DNA of 64,000 nt from [Ruminococcus] torques ATCC 27756 (GTDB lineage: Bacteria > Bacillota > Clostridia > Lachnospirales > Lachnospiraceae): positions 310,001 through 374,000 of the forward strand of contig NZ_DS264345.1 in NCBI RefSeq assembly GCF_000153925.1, written 5' to 3'. This document shows, one piece after another, positions 15,609 to 24,300 of this stretch. Every line of letters begins with the position of its first letter. Positions within the stretch are counted from its first letter, which is position 1. The notes under the pieces are model-generated. The model worked only from the letters and a program-made list of their open reading frames with translations, was not told the DNA's origin and searched no databases. A program made the position numbers and the translations under genes.

Positions 15609-17768
15609 ATGAAGATTATCAAGAGAAACGGAGCCGAAGAAGTATTTGACATTAAGAAGATCGTAATTGCAGTGACAAAAGCGGATTCATCATCGGAAGG
15701 GAGAAGTCTGACCGATTCGCAGATAGAAGATATTGCGGAGTTTGTCGAGTTTAAGTGCAATAAACTGAACCGTGCGGTTTCGGTTGAAGAGATACAAGAT
15801 CTTGTGGAAGACCAGATCATGGCGACAGGAGCATTTGAACTGGCAAAACGGTATGTGAGATATCGTTATAAGAGATCGCTTGTGCGTAAGGCAAATACGA
15901 CGGACAACAGGATCCTTTCACTTATTGAGTGCAATAACGAAGATGTCAAACAGGAAAATTCCAATAAAAATCCGGCGGTCAACAGCGTGCAGCGAGATTA
16001 TATGGCAGGAGAGGTCAGCCGTGACCTGACGCAGAGAATGCTTTTGCCGGAAGATATTGTCGAAGCGGATAAAGAGGGTATCATCCATTTTCATGATTCG
16101 GATTATTATGCGCAGCATATGCATAACTGTGATCTTGTCAATCTGGAAGATATGCTCCAGAACGGAACGGTCATCAGCGGAACAATGATAGAGAAACCGC
16201 ACAGCTTTTCAACGGCATGTAATATTGCGACACAGATCATCGCACAGGTGGCGAGCAACCAGTATGGCGGACAGAGTATTTCGCTTGCGCATCTCGCGCC
16301 GTTTGTTCAGGTATCAAGAGATAAGATCCGTGCGGAAGTCCTTCAGGAAATGGAAATGGTAGGGATCGATTATCCGAAGCAGGTGCTCAATGATATTGTG
16401 GAAGGCCGCTTAAAAAAAGAGATCATAAAAGGCGTTCAGACGATCGAATATCAGGTGATCACGCTTATGACGACGAATGGTCAGGCTCCGTTCCTTACAG
16501 TATTTATGTATTTGAACGAAGCGAAAGATGAGCGGGAGAAAAAAGATCTTGCGATGATCATCGAAGAGACGTTAAAGCAGCGTTATAAAGGCGTGAAAAA
16601 CGAAGCGGGCGTATGGGTGACGCCGGCGTTCCCGAAGCTGATCTATGTGCTTGAAGAAGATAATATCGACGAAGGTTCTCCGTATTTCTATCTGACGGAG
16701 CTTGCGGCAAAATGTACGTCAAAACGTCTTGTTCCGGATTATATTTCCGAGAAAAAGATGAAAGAACTAAAAGAAGGAAACTGCTTCCCGGTTATGGGAT
16801 GCCGAAGCGCTCTTAGCCCGTGGAAAGACGAAAACGGAAATTATAAGTTTTACGGACGCTTTAATCAGGGAGTTGTGACGATCAACCTTGTGGACGTAGC
16901 ATTGTCCTCCGGCGGAGATGAGGACAAATTCTGGAAAGTGTTTGACGAGAGACTGGATCTTTGTTACCGGGCTCTTATGTGCAGACATAACCGTCTGAAA
17001 GGAACTCTTTCGGATGCGGCTCCGATCCTTTGGCAGTTTGGCGCGCTGGCACGTCTGAAAAAAGGGGAGAAGATCGATAATCTGCTTTATGGCGGATATT
17101 CTACGATCTCTCTTGGATATGCCGGACTTTACGAATGTGTGAAATATATGACGGGAAAATCGCACACAGATCCGTCGGCTACACAATTTGCGCTTGACGT
17201 AATGAAATACATGAATAAAGCGTGCGACAGATGGAAAGAGGAGACAAATATAGGTTTCAGTATTTACGGTTCTCCGATTGAGAGTACGACATACAAATTT
17301 GCAAAATGCCTTCAGAAACGATTCGGTATTATTCCGGGTGTGACGGATAAGAGTTATATCACGAACAGTTATCACGTTAATGTATGTGAGCCGATCGATG
17401 CGTTTGACAAACTGAAATTTGAATCCCAGTTTCAGGCGCTTTCTACAGGCGGTGCGATCAGTTATGTAGAAGTGCCGAATATGCAGGACAACATTCCGGC
17501 GGTTCTTCAGGTAATCCGTTTTATTTATGATAATATCATGTATGCGGAACTGAATACGAAGAGTGATTATTGTCAGGAATGTGGATTCGACGGAGAAATC
17601 CAGATCGTGACGTCTGAAGATGGAAAGCTTGAGTGGGAATGTCCGCACTGCGGAAACCGCAATCAGGATACTCTTAATGTAGCAAGACGTACATGCGGTT
17701 ACATCGGAACACAGTTCTGGAATCAGGGAAGAACACAGGAGATCAAAGAAAGAGTGCTTCACCTGTAA
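15609..17768 (+). CDS. nrdD: Anaerobic ribonucleoside-triphosphate reductase (class III)
   Basis: NrdD reduces ribonucleotides to deoxyribonucleotides under anaerobiosis with a glycyl radical. The 719-residue protein begins with an ATP-cone allosteric domain (KIIKRNGAEEVFDIKKI, residues 1-95). The catalytic barrel includes HFHDSDYYAQHMHNCDLVN and CFPVMGCRSALSP. Near the C-terminus are the zinc cysteines CQEC and CPHC (about 645-680), then the glycyl radical loop RRTCGYIG. An ATGAGGAGAGG site precedes the ATG. Expression is probably under NrdR through the two boxes upstream. The activase nrdG follows after a terminator and a repeat element. Confidence 0.97.
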   Translation: MKIIKRNGAEEVFDIKKIVIAVTKADSSSEGRSLTDSQIEDIAEFVEFKCNKLNRAVSVEEIQDLVEDQIMATGAFELAKRYVRYRYKRSLVRKANTTDNRILSLIECNNEDVKQENSNKNPAVNSVQRDYMAGEVSRDLTQRMLLPEDIVEADKEGIIHFHDSDYYAQHMHNCDLVNLEDMLQNGTVISGTMIEKPHSFSTACNIATQIIAQVASNQYGGQSISLAHLAPFVQVSRDKIRAEVLQEMEMVGIDYPKQVLNDIVEGRLKKEIIKGVQTIEYQVITLMTTNGQAPFLTVFMYLNEAKDEREKKDLAMIIEETLKQRYKGVKNEAGVWVTPAFPKLIYVLEEDNIDEGSPYFYLTELAAKCTSKRLVPDYISEKKMKELKEGNCFPVMGCRSALSPWKDENGNYKFYGRFNQGVVTINLVDVALSSGGDEDKFWKVFDERLDLCYRALMCRHNRLKGTLSDAAPILWQFGALARLKKGEKIDNLLYGGYSTISLGYAGLYECVKYMTGKSHTDPSATQFALDVMKYMNKACDRWKEETNIGFSIYGSPIESTTYKFAKCLQKRFGIIPGVTDKSYITNSYHVNVCEPIDAFDKLKFESQFQALSTGGAISYVEVPNMQDNIPAVLQVIRFIYDNIMYAELNTKSDYCQECGFDGEIQIVTSEDGKLEWECPHCGNRNQDTLNVARRTCGYIGTQFWNQGRTQEIKERVLHL

Positions 17769-17809
17769 AATATCGGGTGACAAACAAAGAGGGATAAATG
17801 AATCAAAAG

Positions 17810-17844
17810 AAACAGGATGCCCTGCTTGGTATCCTGTTTTTTTA
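17810..17844 (+). terminator. Terminator after nrdD
   Basis: AACAGGAT (17811-17818) pairs with ATCCTGTT (17831-17838), followed by an unbroken T-run that is also the start of a dispersed repeat copy. Confidence 0.85.
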
Positions 17845-17896
17845 ACGGCGACCGATTACAATCCCGGAATGTACCTTTTGGCACTTCCGGTGATTC
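17839..17896 (+). repeat. Dispersed terminator-associated repeat, copy A (internally deleted)
   Basis: From the terminator T-run, the sequence TAACGG-CGACCG continues into TTACAATCCCGGAA, ACCTTTTGG and CACTTCCGGTGATT. It matches the 3' half of the copies at 25652-25753 and 46272-46368 (reverse). Compared with the latter, about 37 bases holding the first stem-loop are missing, between the short repeats GGTGAC and GGCGAC. It lies between nrdD and nrdG. Confidence 0.75.
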
Positions 17897-17951
17897 ATTG
17901 CATATATAGATCAAACGGATAAGAGAGTATAGAGGAAAGGTGTGAATTCAG

Positions 17952-18491
17952 GTGTATTACGGCGAAATAAAAAAGTGTGATATTGCAAACGGTGAGGGCG
18001 TAAGAGTATCTTTGTTTGTTTCAGGGTGTACGCATCATTGTCCGGGATGTTTCAATGCAGATACTTGGAATTTTAAATACGGAAGCGAATATACAGATCA
18101 GACGGAAAAAGAGATTTTGGAGGCGCTCTCGCCAAGTTATATTAATGGATTGACATTACTTGGCGGCGAACCGTTTGAGCCGGAGAATCAAAAGACGCTT
18201 GTCGGACTTCTCCGAAAAGTAAGAGAGAGCTATCCTGAAAAAAATATATGGTGTTATACAGGGTATTTGTATGATGAGCAGCTTTTAAATAACAGCCGCG
18301 CAAGATGTGAATACACAGATGAAATGCTCTCTATGATAGATGTGCTTGTGGACGGAGAGTTTGTAGAGGCGTTAAAAGATATCCGTCTTGTGTTCAGAGG
18401 TTCATCGAATCAAAGAGTCATCGATGTGAAAAAAAGTCTTGGTCAGAATGAGATTGTCATGTGGCAGCCAAAGGTAGAGCGGGGCGTGTAG
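17952..18491 (+). CDS. nrdG: Anaerobic ribonucleotide reductase activating protein (radical SAM)
   Basis: NrdG uses a 4Fe-4S cluster and S-adenosylmethionine to install the glycyl radical on NrdD. The 179-residue protein has the cluster cysteines C26, C30 and C33 in GCTHHCPGC, a GLTLLGGEPFEP motif for SAM binding near residue 70, and WCYTGYLYD. The start is a GTG at 17952 preceded by AGAGGAAAGG. It follows nrdD by 183 bp but is separated by a terminator and a repeat, so it may need its own promoter or read-through. Confidence 0.95.
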   Translation: MYYGEIKKCDIANGEGVRVSLFVSGCTHHCPGCFNADTWNFKYGSEYTDQTEKEILEALSPSYINGLTLLGGEPFEPENQKTLVGLLRKVRESYPEKNIWCYTGYLYDEQLLNNSRARCEYTDEMLSMIDVLVDGEFVEALKDIRLVFRGSSNQRVIDVKKSLGQNEIVMWQPKVERGV

Positions 18492-18592
18492 ATGAAAAGA
18501 ATGATTTAAGACCAAAAGAGAATCACGGATATCATACAAAATATAAAGGCTGGGAAAGTTATTTCGGTATACCGGCAGTTAAAAAAACATAA
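18461..18592 (+). other. Possible small ORF or gene remnant after nrdG
   Basis: In a frame different from nrdG, codons from the GTG at 18461 run to TAA at 18592. The part after nrdG reads DEKNDLRPKENHGYHTKYKG, then WESYFGIPAVKKT, with normal-looking composition. There is no ribosome binding site, and I do not recognise a family. It could be the tail of a degraded gene. Confidence 0.25.
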
Positions 18593-18690
18593 GGATAAAT
18601 TAACGGCGCCTTAATTGTATAAGTGAAGAAGAGATGTTATATTTGATTTAGACATGTATTTGAGCTTAGACAAGAGAGGTGCCTATTATT

Positions 18691-19746
18691 ATGCGAATCA
18701 ATGAAATTATAAAAGAACGCCGTCTGGCAAAAGGATTTACACAAGAGCAGATTGCGAATTATCTTGGGGTGACGGCTCCGGCTGTCAATAAATGGGAGAA
18801 AGGAACGTCGTGTCCCGACATAGTCTTGCTTCCGGCGCTTGCCAGGCTTCTTGATACGGATCTGAACACCTTGCTGTCTTTTCAGGATGATCTGTCGGAG
18901 AAAGAAGTTGCGCTGTTTTTGAATGAAGTGTCTGAAGCGGCAAAAAAAGACGGTTTTGAAGCGGGATATTCTCTTGCGATCGGGAAAATTAAAGAATACC
19001 CTACCTGTGATCTGCTGCTCGGTAACGTGGCGATGCTGCTAAACGGCCTGCTGTTGTTTCAAGGAAACAGAATTGATTCATATGAAAAATACGAAGAGGA
19101 AATCGAAGCTTTATTTCAACGGGTAATGCAAAGTGACCGGATTGATATCAGAGAACAGGCGCAGGCGTATCTGATCTCTAAATTGATGGAAAAACAGGAT
19201 TATGAACAGGCCCAGAAAGTGTTGGATACGATTTCAAAAAAGAGGGTGCTCGACAGAGAACAGCTTCAGGCAAATTTGTACATTGCGCAGGGAGAGTTAG
19301 AAAAAGCGGCAAAGCTGACAGAAGAAAAGTTTTTGTCTGCCACAACCGAAATTCACGGGGCGCTGATGACGTTAATGGAGATCGCATTGAAAGAAAAGCG
19401 GATGGAAGACGCGGAATATATTGCGGATATCGACAAGCAGGCGGCGCAGGTATTTGATCTGTGGGAATATAATTCTTACGGTGCACAGTTTCAGCTTTAT
19501 GTGGCTACGAAAAAAAGAGCGAAGGCGGTAAAGATACTTTTGCCGATGCTGAGATCACTTACGAAAAAATGGGATATTAACAGTTCGCCTTTGTATCGTC
19601 ATATTCAGACGAAAGAAGTTGATAAGTCGTTTGGTTCGCAGTTACAAAAAGCGCTCGTTCAATCGATCGAAACAGATGAAGAGATGAAATTTTTAAAAGA
19701 CAGCGAAGAATTACAAAGCTTTATAAAAGAGGCAGAGTTGAAGTAG
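18691..19746 (+). CDS. XRE-family transcriptional regulator with TPR-like C-terminus
   Basis: Residues about 1-60 form a Cro/C1-type helix-turn-helix (INEIIKERRLAKGFTQEQIA, NYLGVTAPAVNKWEKGTSCPD, LARLLDTDLNTLL). The remaining 290 residues are helical with repeat-like pairs such as DYEQAQKVLDTISKKR and ELEKAAKLTEEKF, suggesting tetratricopeptide-type repeats that bind a peptide or protein. The ATG at 18691 sits 11 bases after GAGAGG; an upstream in-frame GTG at 18679 is less likely. It is monocistronic and convergent with proB. Its target is unknown. Confidence 0.85.
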   Translation: MRINEIIKERRLAKGFTQEQIANYLGVTAPAVNKWEKGTSCPDIVLLPALARLLDTDLNTLLSFQDDLSEKEVALFLNEVSEAAKKDGFEAGYSLAIGKIKEYPTCDLLLGNVAMLLNGLLLFQGNRIDSYEKYEEEIEALFQRVMQSDRIDIREQAQAYLISKLMEKQDYEQAQKVLDTISKKRVLDREQLQANLYIAQGELEKAAKLTEEKFLSATTEIHGALMTLMEIALKEKRMEDAEYIADIDKQAAQVFDLWEYNSYGAQFQLYVATKKRAKAVKILLPMLRSLTKKWDINSSPLYRHIQTKEVDKSFGSQLQKALVQSIETDEEMKFLKDSEELQSFIKEAELK

Positions 19747-19762
19747 ATAACTGAGGAAAAGA

Positions 19763-19828
19763 AAAAAGCAGTTTTCCGATAGAGGTTTTGAAAATATAAA
19801 AACCTGAATTCGGGAAACTGCTTTCTCT
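19763..19828. terminator. Bidirectional terminator between XRE gene and proB
   Basis: AAAGCAGTTT pairs with AAACTGCTTT, and inside it CCGA with TCGG and AGGTTTT with AAAACCT form a long interrupted stem. It serves the two convergent genes. Confidence 0.75.
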
Positions 19829-19852
19829 GTATAGATGTCATAGATATCTTTA

Positions 19853-20659
19853 TTACAGGCAGTCCTTATTTCCGACAAATAAAGTTCCCGCCTGTTTTCC
19901 GTTTACGATATCGTACAAAGCTTCAGGGTGTTTTCCGTTCGTCACGATCGTATCGATGCCCTGTGAAGCGGCAAGTTCGGCAGCCTGAAGTTTTGTCCTC
20001 ATACCGCCTGTTCCGCGTCTTGATCCTGCGCCGCCTGCGAGAGAATAGACGCTTTCATCGATCTGGCGGATCTCTTTGATCAGTTTCGCGTTCGGGTGAA
20101 GGCGGGGGTCGCTGTCATAAAAACCGTCGATATCAGAAAAAATGACAAGTCGCTTAGCGCGGCAGAGAACGGATACGACAGAAGAAAGCATATCGTTGTC
20201 GCCGAAAAGTCTGTCTTCGGATTCAATTTCCTTATAACTTACGGAATCGTTTTCGTTTACGATCGGAATGACTCCCATTTCAAGCAGGGCGTCAAATGTG
20301 TTCGTTAAGTTTTCTTTCTTTTCTTCCTGCTCGATATCTTCTGCATTGAGAAGGATCTGAGCGACTGTTTTATCATAATCTCCGAAAAATTTATCATATA
20401 AATACATCAGACTGCATTGTCCGACTGCTGCGGCAGCCTGTTTCATACGCATGCTGTCCGGCTTTTCGTGCATATTCAGCTTGTTACGGCCGACTGCGAT
20501 CGCTCCCGACGATACAAGGATGACCTCATATCCCATATTCTGGATGTCGGCAAGTGTGCAGACAAGGCGGTCGATGGCGCGAAGATCACTTTTTCCCGCG
20601 TCGTTTGTCAATGTGGATGTTCCCACTTTTACTACAATTCTGTTGTTGCAAAGTCCCAT
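19853..20659 (-). CDS. proB: Glutamate 5-kinase
   Basis: ProB phosphorylates glutamate, the first step of proline synthesis. The 268-residue protein has the amino-acid-kinase fold: RIVVKVGTSTLTN at the N-terminus, VSSGAIAVG near residue 50, IPIVNENDSVS near 135, FSDIDGFYDSDPR near 175 and the glycine-rich GTGGMRTKLQAA near 215. It lacks the C-terminal PUA domain of longer forms, which is common in Firmicutes. The partner proA is not adjacent; it lies at 56.0 kb, so the pathway genes are dispersed. A CCGGAGGA ribosome binding site precedes the ATG. Confidence 0.96.
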   Translation of the reverse strand: MGLCNNRIVVKVGTSTLTNDAGKSDLRAIDRLVCTLADIQNMGYEVILVSSGAIAVGRNKLNMHEKPDSMRMKQAAAAVGQCSLMYLYDKFFGDYDKTVAQILLNAEDIEQEEKKENLTNTFDALLEMGVIPIVNENDSVSYKEIESEDRLFGDNDMLSSVVSVLCRAKRLVIFSDIDGFYDSDPRLHPNAKLIKEIRQIDESVYSLAGGAGSRRGTGGMRTKLQAAELAASQGIDTIVTNGKHPEALYDIVNGKQAGTLFVGNKDCL

Positions 20660-20763
20660 GATACTTATTCCTCCGGATTAAACTGTAAGCTGCCGTGTAA
20701 AAACGGTGATCGTATGCGTACATCTAACTAAAAAGAGCAGATGCAGAAACGATTTACTGTAAT

Positions 20764-20792
20764 ATAGTATCACGACAGAGAACGCATGTCCA
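20764..20792 (-). promoter_or_regulatory. Promoter of proB
   Basis: On the minus strand TGGACA (20792-20787) and TACTAT (20769-20764) are 17 bases apart. The leader to proB is about 100 bases with no recognised regulator. Confidence 0.6.
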
Positions 20793-20828
20793 TGAAGAAA
20801 ATAAAAATAATATAACGATAGTAACTTG

Positions 20829-20864
20829 AAAAATCAAAAGACAAGGGTGAACTGCCCATTGTCT
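20829..20864 (-). terminator. Terminator after the CYTH gene
   Basis: On the minus strand AGACAATGGG pairs with CCCTTGTCT with a one-base bulge, followed by TTTTGATTTTT. Confidence 0.6.
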
Positions 20865-20885
20865 GAAGCCGATGAGTTTCCTGTT

Positions 20886-21338
20886 TCAATCTTTTTTGCT
20901 GAGGGTGCTGTTGTGATATTCGGAAGAGTAGGTTACGTCTTCTTTGAGCCATGAAGGAGCCTGATAAGCTTTGGCAAACGCTTCATCGGGAAATTCGATC
21001 TCAGCGAGAACGAGAGGGGCAAGGTCGCCTTCAAAAATGTCCAGTTCAACAAAAAGGCCGTTTTCGATAGGGATGACATAGCGGGTTTTCGTAATGATCC
21101 TTCCGTCGGCTTTTAACAGGAGGTGATAGTAACTTTCTTTTGTGAGAGGAAGGTTGTACTCTTCTCTTACCATCATTCCTTTTGATTTGTAAGTAAGGAA
21201 AAAATCGTCATTATCTCTTCGGATACGGACGACCGGGGCAGTACATAGATAAGCCTGCTCGATCTTTCTGGCCGGATAATCTTTCGGATCAAACGGAAGA
21301 TCGGAAAGATCTACAAGAAATTTTCGTTCGATTTCCAT
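20886..21338 (-). CDS. CYTH-domain protein (inorganic triphosphatase/adenylate-cyclase-like)
   Basis: The 150-residue protein starts MEIERKFLV, the EXEXK signature of the CYTH fold. It continues with the alternating charged strands expected for a triphosphate tunnel: RIEQAYLCTAPVVRIRR, FFLTYKSKGMMVREEY, KTRYVIPI and FVELDIFEGDLAPLVLAEIEF. Bacterial members most often hydrolyse tripolyphosphate or nucleoside triphosphates, though the physiological role is usually unknown. It is monocistronic with its own terminator; GGAG lies 8 bases before the ATG. Confidence 0.88.
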   Translation of the reverse strand: MEIERKFLVDLSDLPFDPKDYPARKIEQAYLCTAPVVRIRRDNDDFFLTYKSKGMMVREEYNLPLTKESYYHLLLKADGRIITKTRYVIPIENGLFVELDIFEGDLAPLVLAEIEFPDEAFAKAYQAPSWLKEDVTYSSEYHNSTLSKKD

Positions 21339-21440
21339 AAATATTCTCCATTCCGCCGCATTTTTGCGGCATAAATTTTATTGCAGCGGCGATGAGCCGG
21401 TTTTTACCTGTAAAAACTATGCAAGGAGCAATGCTTTGAG

Positions 21441-21470
21441 TTGAATTCGCCGCTGATTTTAAGCTATAAT
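21441..21470 (+). promoter_or_regulatory. Promoter of the DJ-1/PfpI gene
   Basis: TTGAAT (21441-21446) and TATAAT (21465-21470) are 18 bases apart. Confidence 0.65.
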
Positions 21471-21527
21471 GATTATAGCAGAGCGAATGCGGAAAAGAAA
21501 GAAAAAGTAAAATACGGAGGTAGTAAT

Positions 21528-22073
21528 TTGAAAGTATACATTTTTTTGGCGGACGGATTTGAAGAAATTGAAGGATTGACGGTTGTTGATATTATGCGCA
21601 GGGCTAAGATCGATGTGGAGACGATCTCGATTACCGGACAGAAACAGATTAACGGGGCACACAAAATCATTGTGGAAGCGGATCGGCTGTTTGAGGAGAC
21701 GGATTTTTCGGATGGGGATATGCTCGTACTTCCGGGCGGAATGCCGGGAACGCTGAATCTGAAAGAGCATGAAGGCCTTCGGAATCTGATCGGTGAATTC
21801 GATAAGAAGAAAAAGTATCTTGCGGCAATTTGCGCAGCTCCGAGTATTTTGAGCGAACTTGGTATTTTGAAAGGAAGAAAAGCATGTGCATATCCGTCTT
21901 TTGAAGAAGGACTTGACTGTGCACAGGTCGTGCACGAGGCGGCGGTTACAGACGGACATGTTACGACAGGAAGAGGGATGGGAGCGGCGATTCCATTTGC
22001 TTTGAAATTGACAGAACTGCTCTGCGGAACAGAAAAAGCGAACGAGATCGCGGAATCTATCGTATATGCATAG
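21528..22073 (+). CDS. DJ-1/PfpI family protein
   Basis: This 181-residue protein belongs to the DJ-1/ThiJ subgroup. It starts KVYIFLADGFEEIEGLTVVD, carrying the conserved glutamate near residue 15, and has DMLVLPGGMPGT and the nucleophile elbow LAAICAAPSIL with Cys102. The C-terminus has TDGHVTTGRGMGAAIPFAL, typical of the family. Members act as oxidative-stress proteins, deglycases or chaperones, and the role here cannot be fixed. The start is a TTG at 21528 with a GGAGG site 7 bases upstream; longer in-frame starts overlap the promoter. Confidence 0.9.
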   Translation: MKVYIFLADGFEEIEGLTVVDIMRRAKIDVETISITGQKQINGAHKIIVEADRLFEETDFSDGDMLVLPGGMPGTLNLKEHEGLRNLIGEFDKKKKYLAAICAAPSILSELGILKGRKACAYPSFEEGLDCAQVVHEAAVTDGHVTTGRGMGAAIPFALKLTELLCGTEKANEIAESIVYA

Positions 22074-22136
22074 ACAGTCTGCAAAAATATTTTTCCCGTG
22101 TGTTTCATGTATGTCTGAACTTGGACGAAAAAATAC

Positions 22137-22165
22137 TGGAAATATGCGGATGTGTATGCTATACT
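22137..22165 (+). promoter_or_regulatory. Promoter of tig
   Basis: TGGAAA (22137-22142) and TATACT (22160-22165) are separated by 17 bases, with TGC directly before the -10. Confidence 0.6.
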
Positions 22166-22253
22166 ATGACAATGACTGCGAGTGTATATTTTTTTATAAG
22201 TGCGATATGACGAAGAGGCAGTTTTGAAGTCAGCACATTCAAGGAGGAAAAAA

Positions 22254-23543
22254 ATGAGTTTACAGGTAGAAAGATTAGAACATAATATGGCAAAATTAAC
22301 GATCGAAGTACCGGCAGAGGAAGTGGAAAAAGCGCTTCAGGCAGCTTATCTGAAAGAGCGCGGCAAGATCAGTCTTCCGGGATTCCGTAAAGGAAGAGTT
22401 CCGCGTCAGATGATCGAAAAGATGTACGGACCGGAAGTGTTCTATGATGAGGCGGCAAACCGCATGATCTCAGAAGCGTATGCGAAAGCATATGACGAGT
22501 GTGAGCTTGAGCTTGTGTCACAGCCGAAGATCGAGATCACACAGCTTGAGAAAGGTAAAGAATTTATCTTTACGGCAGAGGTGGCTGTAAAACCGGAAGT
22601 AAAACTCGGTGAATATAAAGGTCTGAAAGTTGATAAAGTTTCTACAAGAGTTACACAGAAAGAAGTAGATGAGGAGATCGACAAAGAGCGTGAACGCAAT
22701 GCAAGAACGATCGATGTAACTGACAGAGCGGTTCAGGATAAAGATCAGATCACGCTTGACTTTGAAGGTTTTGTCGACGGAGTTGCTTTTGAAGGCGGAA
22801 AAGCTTCCGATTATCCGTTGACGATCGGATCCGGAGCGTTTATTCCGGGATTTGAAGATCAGTTGATCGGAGCAAACATTGACGAAGAAAAAGAGATCAA
22901 TGTGACATTCCCTGAAGAGTATCAGGCGAAAGAACTTGCCGGAAAAGCTGCCGTATTCAAATGTACAGTGCATTCGATCAAGGCAAAAGAACTTCCGGAG
23001 CTCGATGATGAGTTTGTATCCGACGTATCTGAGAAGAGCGAGACTGTTGACGCATATAAGGCAGAAGTAAAAGCGAAGATCAAAGAGCGCAAAGAAAACG
23101 AAGGAAAGCAAAAGAGAGAAGACCAGTCTGTAGAGCAGGCAGTTGCCAATGCAGAGATGGATATTCCGGAAGCTATGATCAGCTTCCAGTCAAGACAGAT
23201 GGTAGACGATTTCGCTCGCCGCATTATGCAGCAGGGTATGACGATGGAACAGTACTTCCAGTTTACAGGTCTTTCGGAAGAAAAGATGATGGAAGAGTTT
23301 AAGCCGGAGGCAGAGAAACGTATCCGCACAAGACTGACTCTTGAGGCAATCGTTGCAGCGGAGAATATCGAAGTTTCCGAGGAGCGTCTTGATGAGGAAC
23401 TTCAGAAGATGGCGGATTCCTATAAGATGGAAGTTGATAAGCTTAAAGAATACATGGGCGAAAACGAAAAGAAACAGATGAAAGAAGACATTGCGATCCA
23501 AGAAGCAGTTACCCTGATCGCAAATGCCGCAGTAGAAGGTTAA
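22254..23543 (+). CDS. tig: Trigger factor
   Basis: Trigger factor is the ribosome-bound peptidyl-prolyl isomerase and chaperone that meets nascent chains. The 429-residue protein has the N-terminal ribosome-binding domain with GFRKGRVPRQMIEKMYG (the ribosome-docking signature) near residue 42. A central FKBP-type PPIase domain follows (about 150-245: DQITLDFEGFVDG, GAFIPGFEDQLIG), then a long charged helical C-terminal domain. The ATG at 22254 follows AAGGAGG. Its position before clpP, clpX and lon makes a protein quality-control block, a common order in Firmicutes. Confidence 0.97.
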   Translation: MSLQVERLEHNMAKLTIEVPAEEVEKALQAAYLKERGKISLPGFRKGRVPRQMIEKMYGPEVFYDEAANRMISEAYAKAYDECELELVSQPKIEITQLEKGKEFIFTAEVAVKPEVKLGEYKGLKVDKVSTRVTQKEVDEEIDKERERNARTIDVTDRAVQDKDQITLDFEGFVDGVAFEGGKASDYPLTIGSGAFIPGFEDQLIGANIDEEKEINVTFPEEYQAKELAGKAAVFKCTVHSIKAKELPELDDEFVSDVSEKSETVDAYKAEVKAKIKERKENEGKQKREDQSVEQAVANAEMDIPEAMISFQSRQMVDDFARRIMQQGMTMEQYFQFTGLSEEKMMEEFKPEAEKRIRTRLTLEAIVAAENIEVSEERLDEELQKMADSYKMEVDKLKEYMGENEKKQMKEDIAIQEAVTLIANAAVEG

Positions 23544-23552
23544 GCAAGATAC

Positions 23553-23582
23553 AAAGGTGTGCTGTATGGCGCACCTTTTTCA
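23553..23582 (+). terminator. Terminator after tig
   Basis: AAAGGTGTGC and GCGCACCTTT form a stem with a short loop, followed by TTTTT. It should separate tig from clpP, at least in part. Confidence 0.75.
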
Positions 23583-23696
23583 AAAAAATATGTATATGCA
23601 GCAGTTTGGCCTGTAGAACGGCCGTTGAAAACGGCGTTTATACAAACAATATTATAAGTGCCAAAGAAGGCTGACAGATTGAAAGGAGTATTGACC

Positions 23697-24278
23697 ATGA
23701 GTTTAGTACCTTATGTCATCGAGCAGACGAGCCGCGGAGAGCGCTCGTATGATATTTACTCAAGACTTTTGAAAGAGAGAATCATCTTTCTCGGAGAGGA
23801 AGTAAACGATGTGTCCGCAAGTGTGATCGTGGCGCAGCTTTTATTCCTTGAGGCGGATGATCCGGACAAAGACATCCAGCTTTATATCAACAGCCCGGGA
23901 GGGTCTGTGACGGCAGGAATGGCAATTTATGATACAATGCAGTATATCAAATGTGACGTATCTACAGTATGTATCGGAATGGCGGCAAGTATGGGAGCGT
24001 TCCTTCTTGCAGGCGGAAAGAAAGGCAAGCGTTTTGCCCTCCCGAATGCGGAGATTATGATCCATCAGCCGTCAGGCGGAGCGCAGGGACAGGCGACAGA
24101 GATCCAGATCGCGGCAGAACACATTCTGCGTACGAAACAGAAATTGAATGAAATATTGGCTGCAAATACAGGACAATCACTTGAGACGATCAAGGCAGAT
24201 ACAGAGCGTGACAATTTTATGTCTGCCGATGAGGCAAAGGCGTACGGTTTGATCGACGAGGTGATCGCAAAACATTAA
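23697..24278 (+). CDS. clpP: ATP-dependent Clp protease proteolytic subunit
   Basis: ClpP forms the tetradecameric serine protease chamber that degrades proteins fed by ClpX. The 193-residue protein starts [21 protein letters not shown], and has [21 protein letters not shown], the catalytic Ser98 in GMAASMGAF, the catalytic histidine in [12 protein letters not shown] near residue 123, and the aspartate in [11 protein letters not shown] near 172. The start at 23697 has AAAGGAG 11 bases upstream. clpX follows 22 bp later, so they are almost certainly co-transcribed. Confidence 0.97.
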   Translation: MSLVPYVIEQTSRGERSYDIYSRLLKERIIFLGEEVNDVSASVIVAQLLFLEADDPDKDIQLYINSPGGSVTAGMAIYDTMQYIKCDVSTVCIGMAASMGAFLLAGGKKGKRFALPNAEIMIHQPSGGAQGQATEIQIAAEHILRTKQKLNEILAANTGQSLETIKADTERDNFMSADEAKAYGLIDEVIAKH

Positions 24279-24300
24279 TTTGGCTTTGAGGTGAAAGAAT

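Noticed and set aside
16767-17783. 338-residue leftward open frame
   Set aside because: Antisense to the highly conserved nrdD; a shadow frame without recognisable domain.
21354-21417. Possible fourth copy of the dispersed repeat (ATTGCAGCGGCGATGAGCC) after a GCCGCA/TGCGGC hairpin
   Set aside because: Only about 20 bases resemble the 5' end of copy B and the conserved GCTTACAATCCC core is absent; the similarity may be chance.
23553-23696. Regulatory RNA between tig and clpP
   Set aside because: Beyond the tig terminator only weak GC-rich pairing (GGCCGTTGAAAACGGC) is seen; no known class matches.
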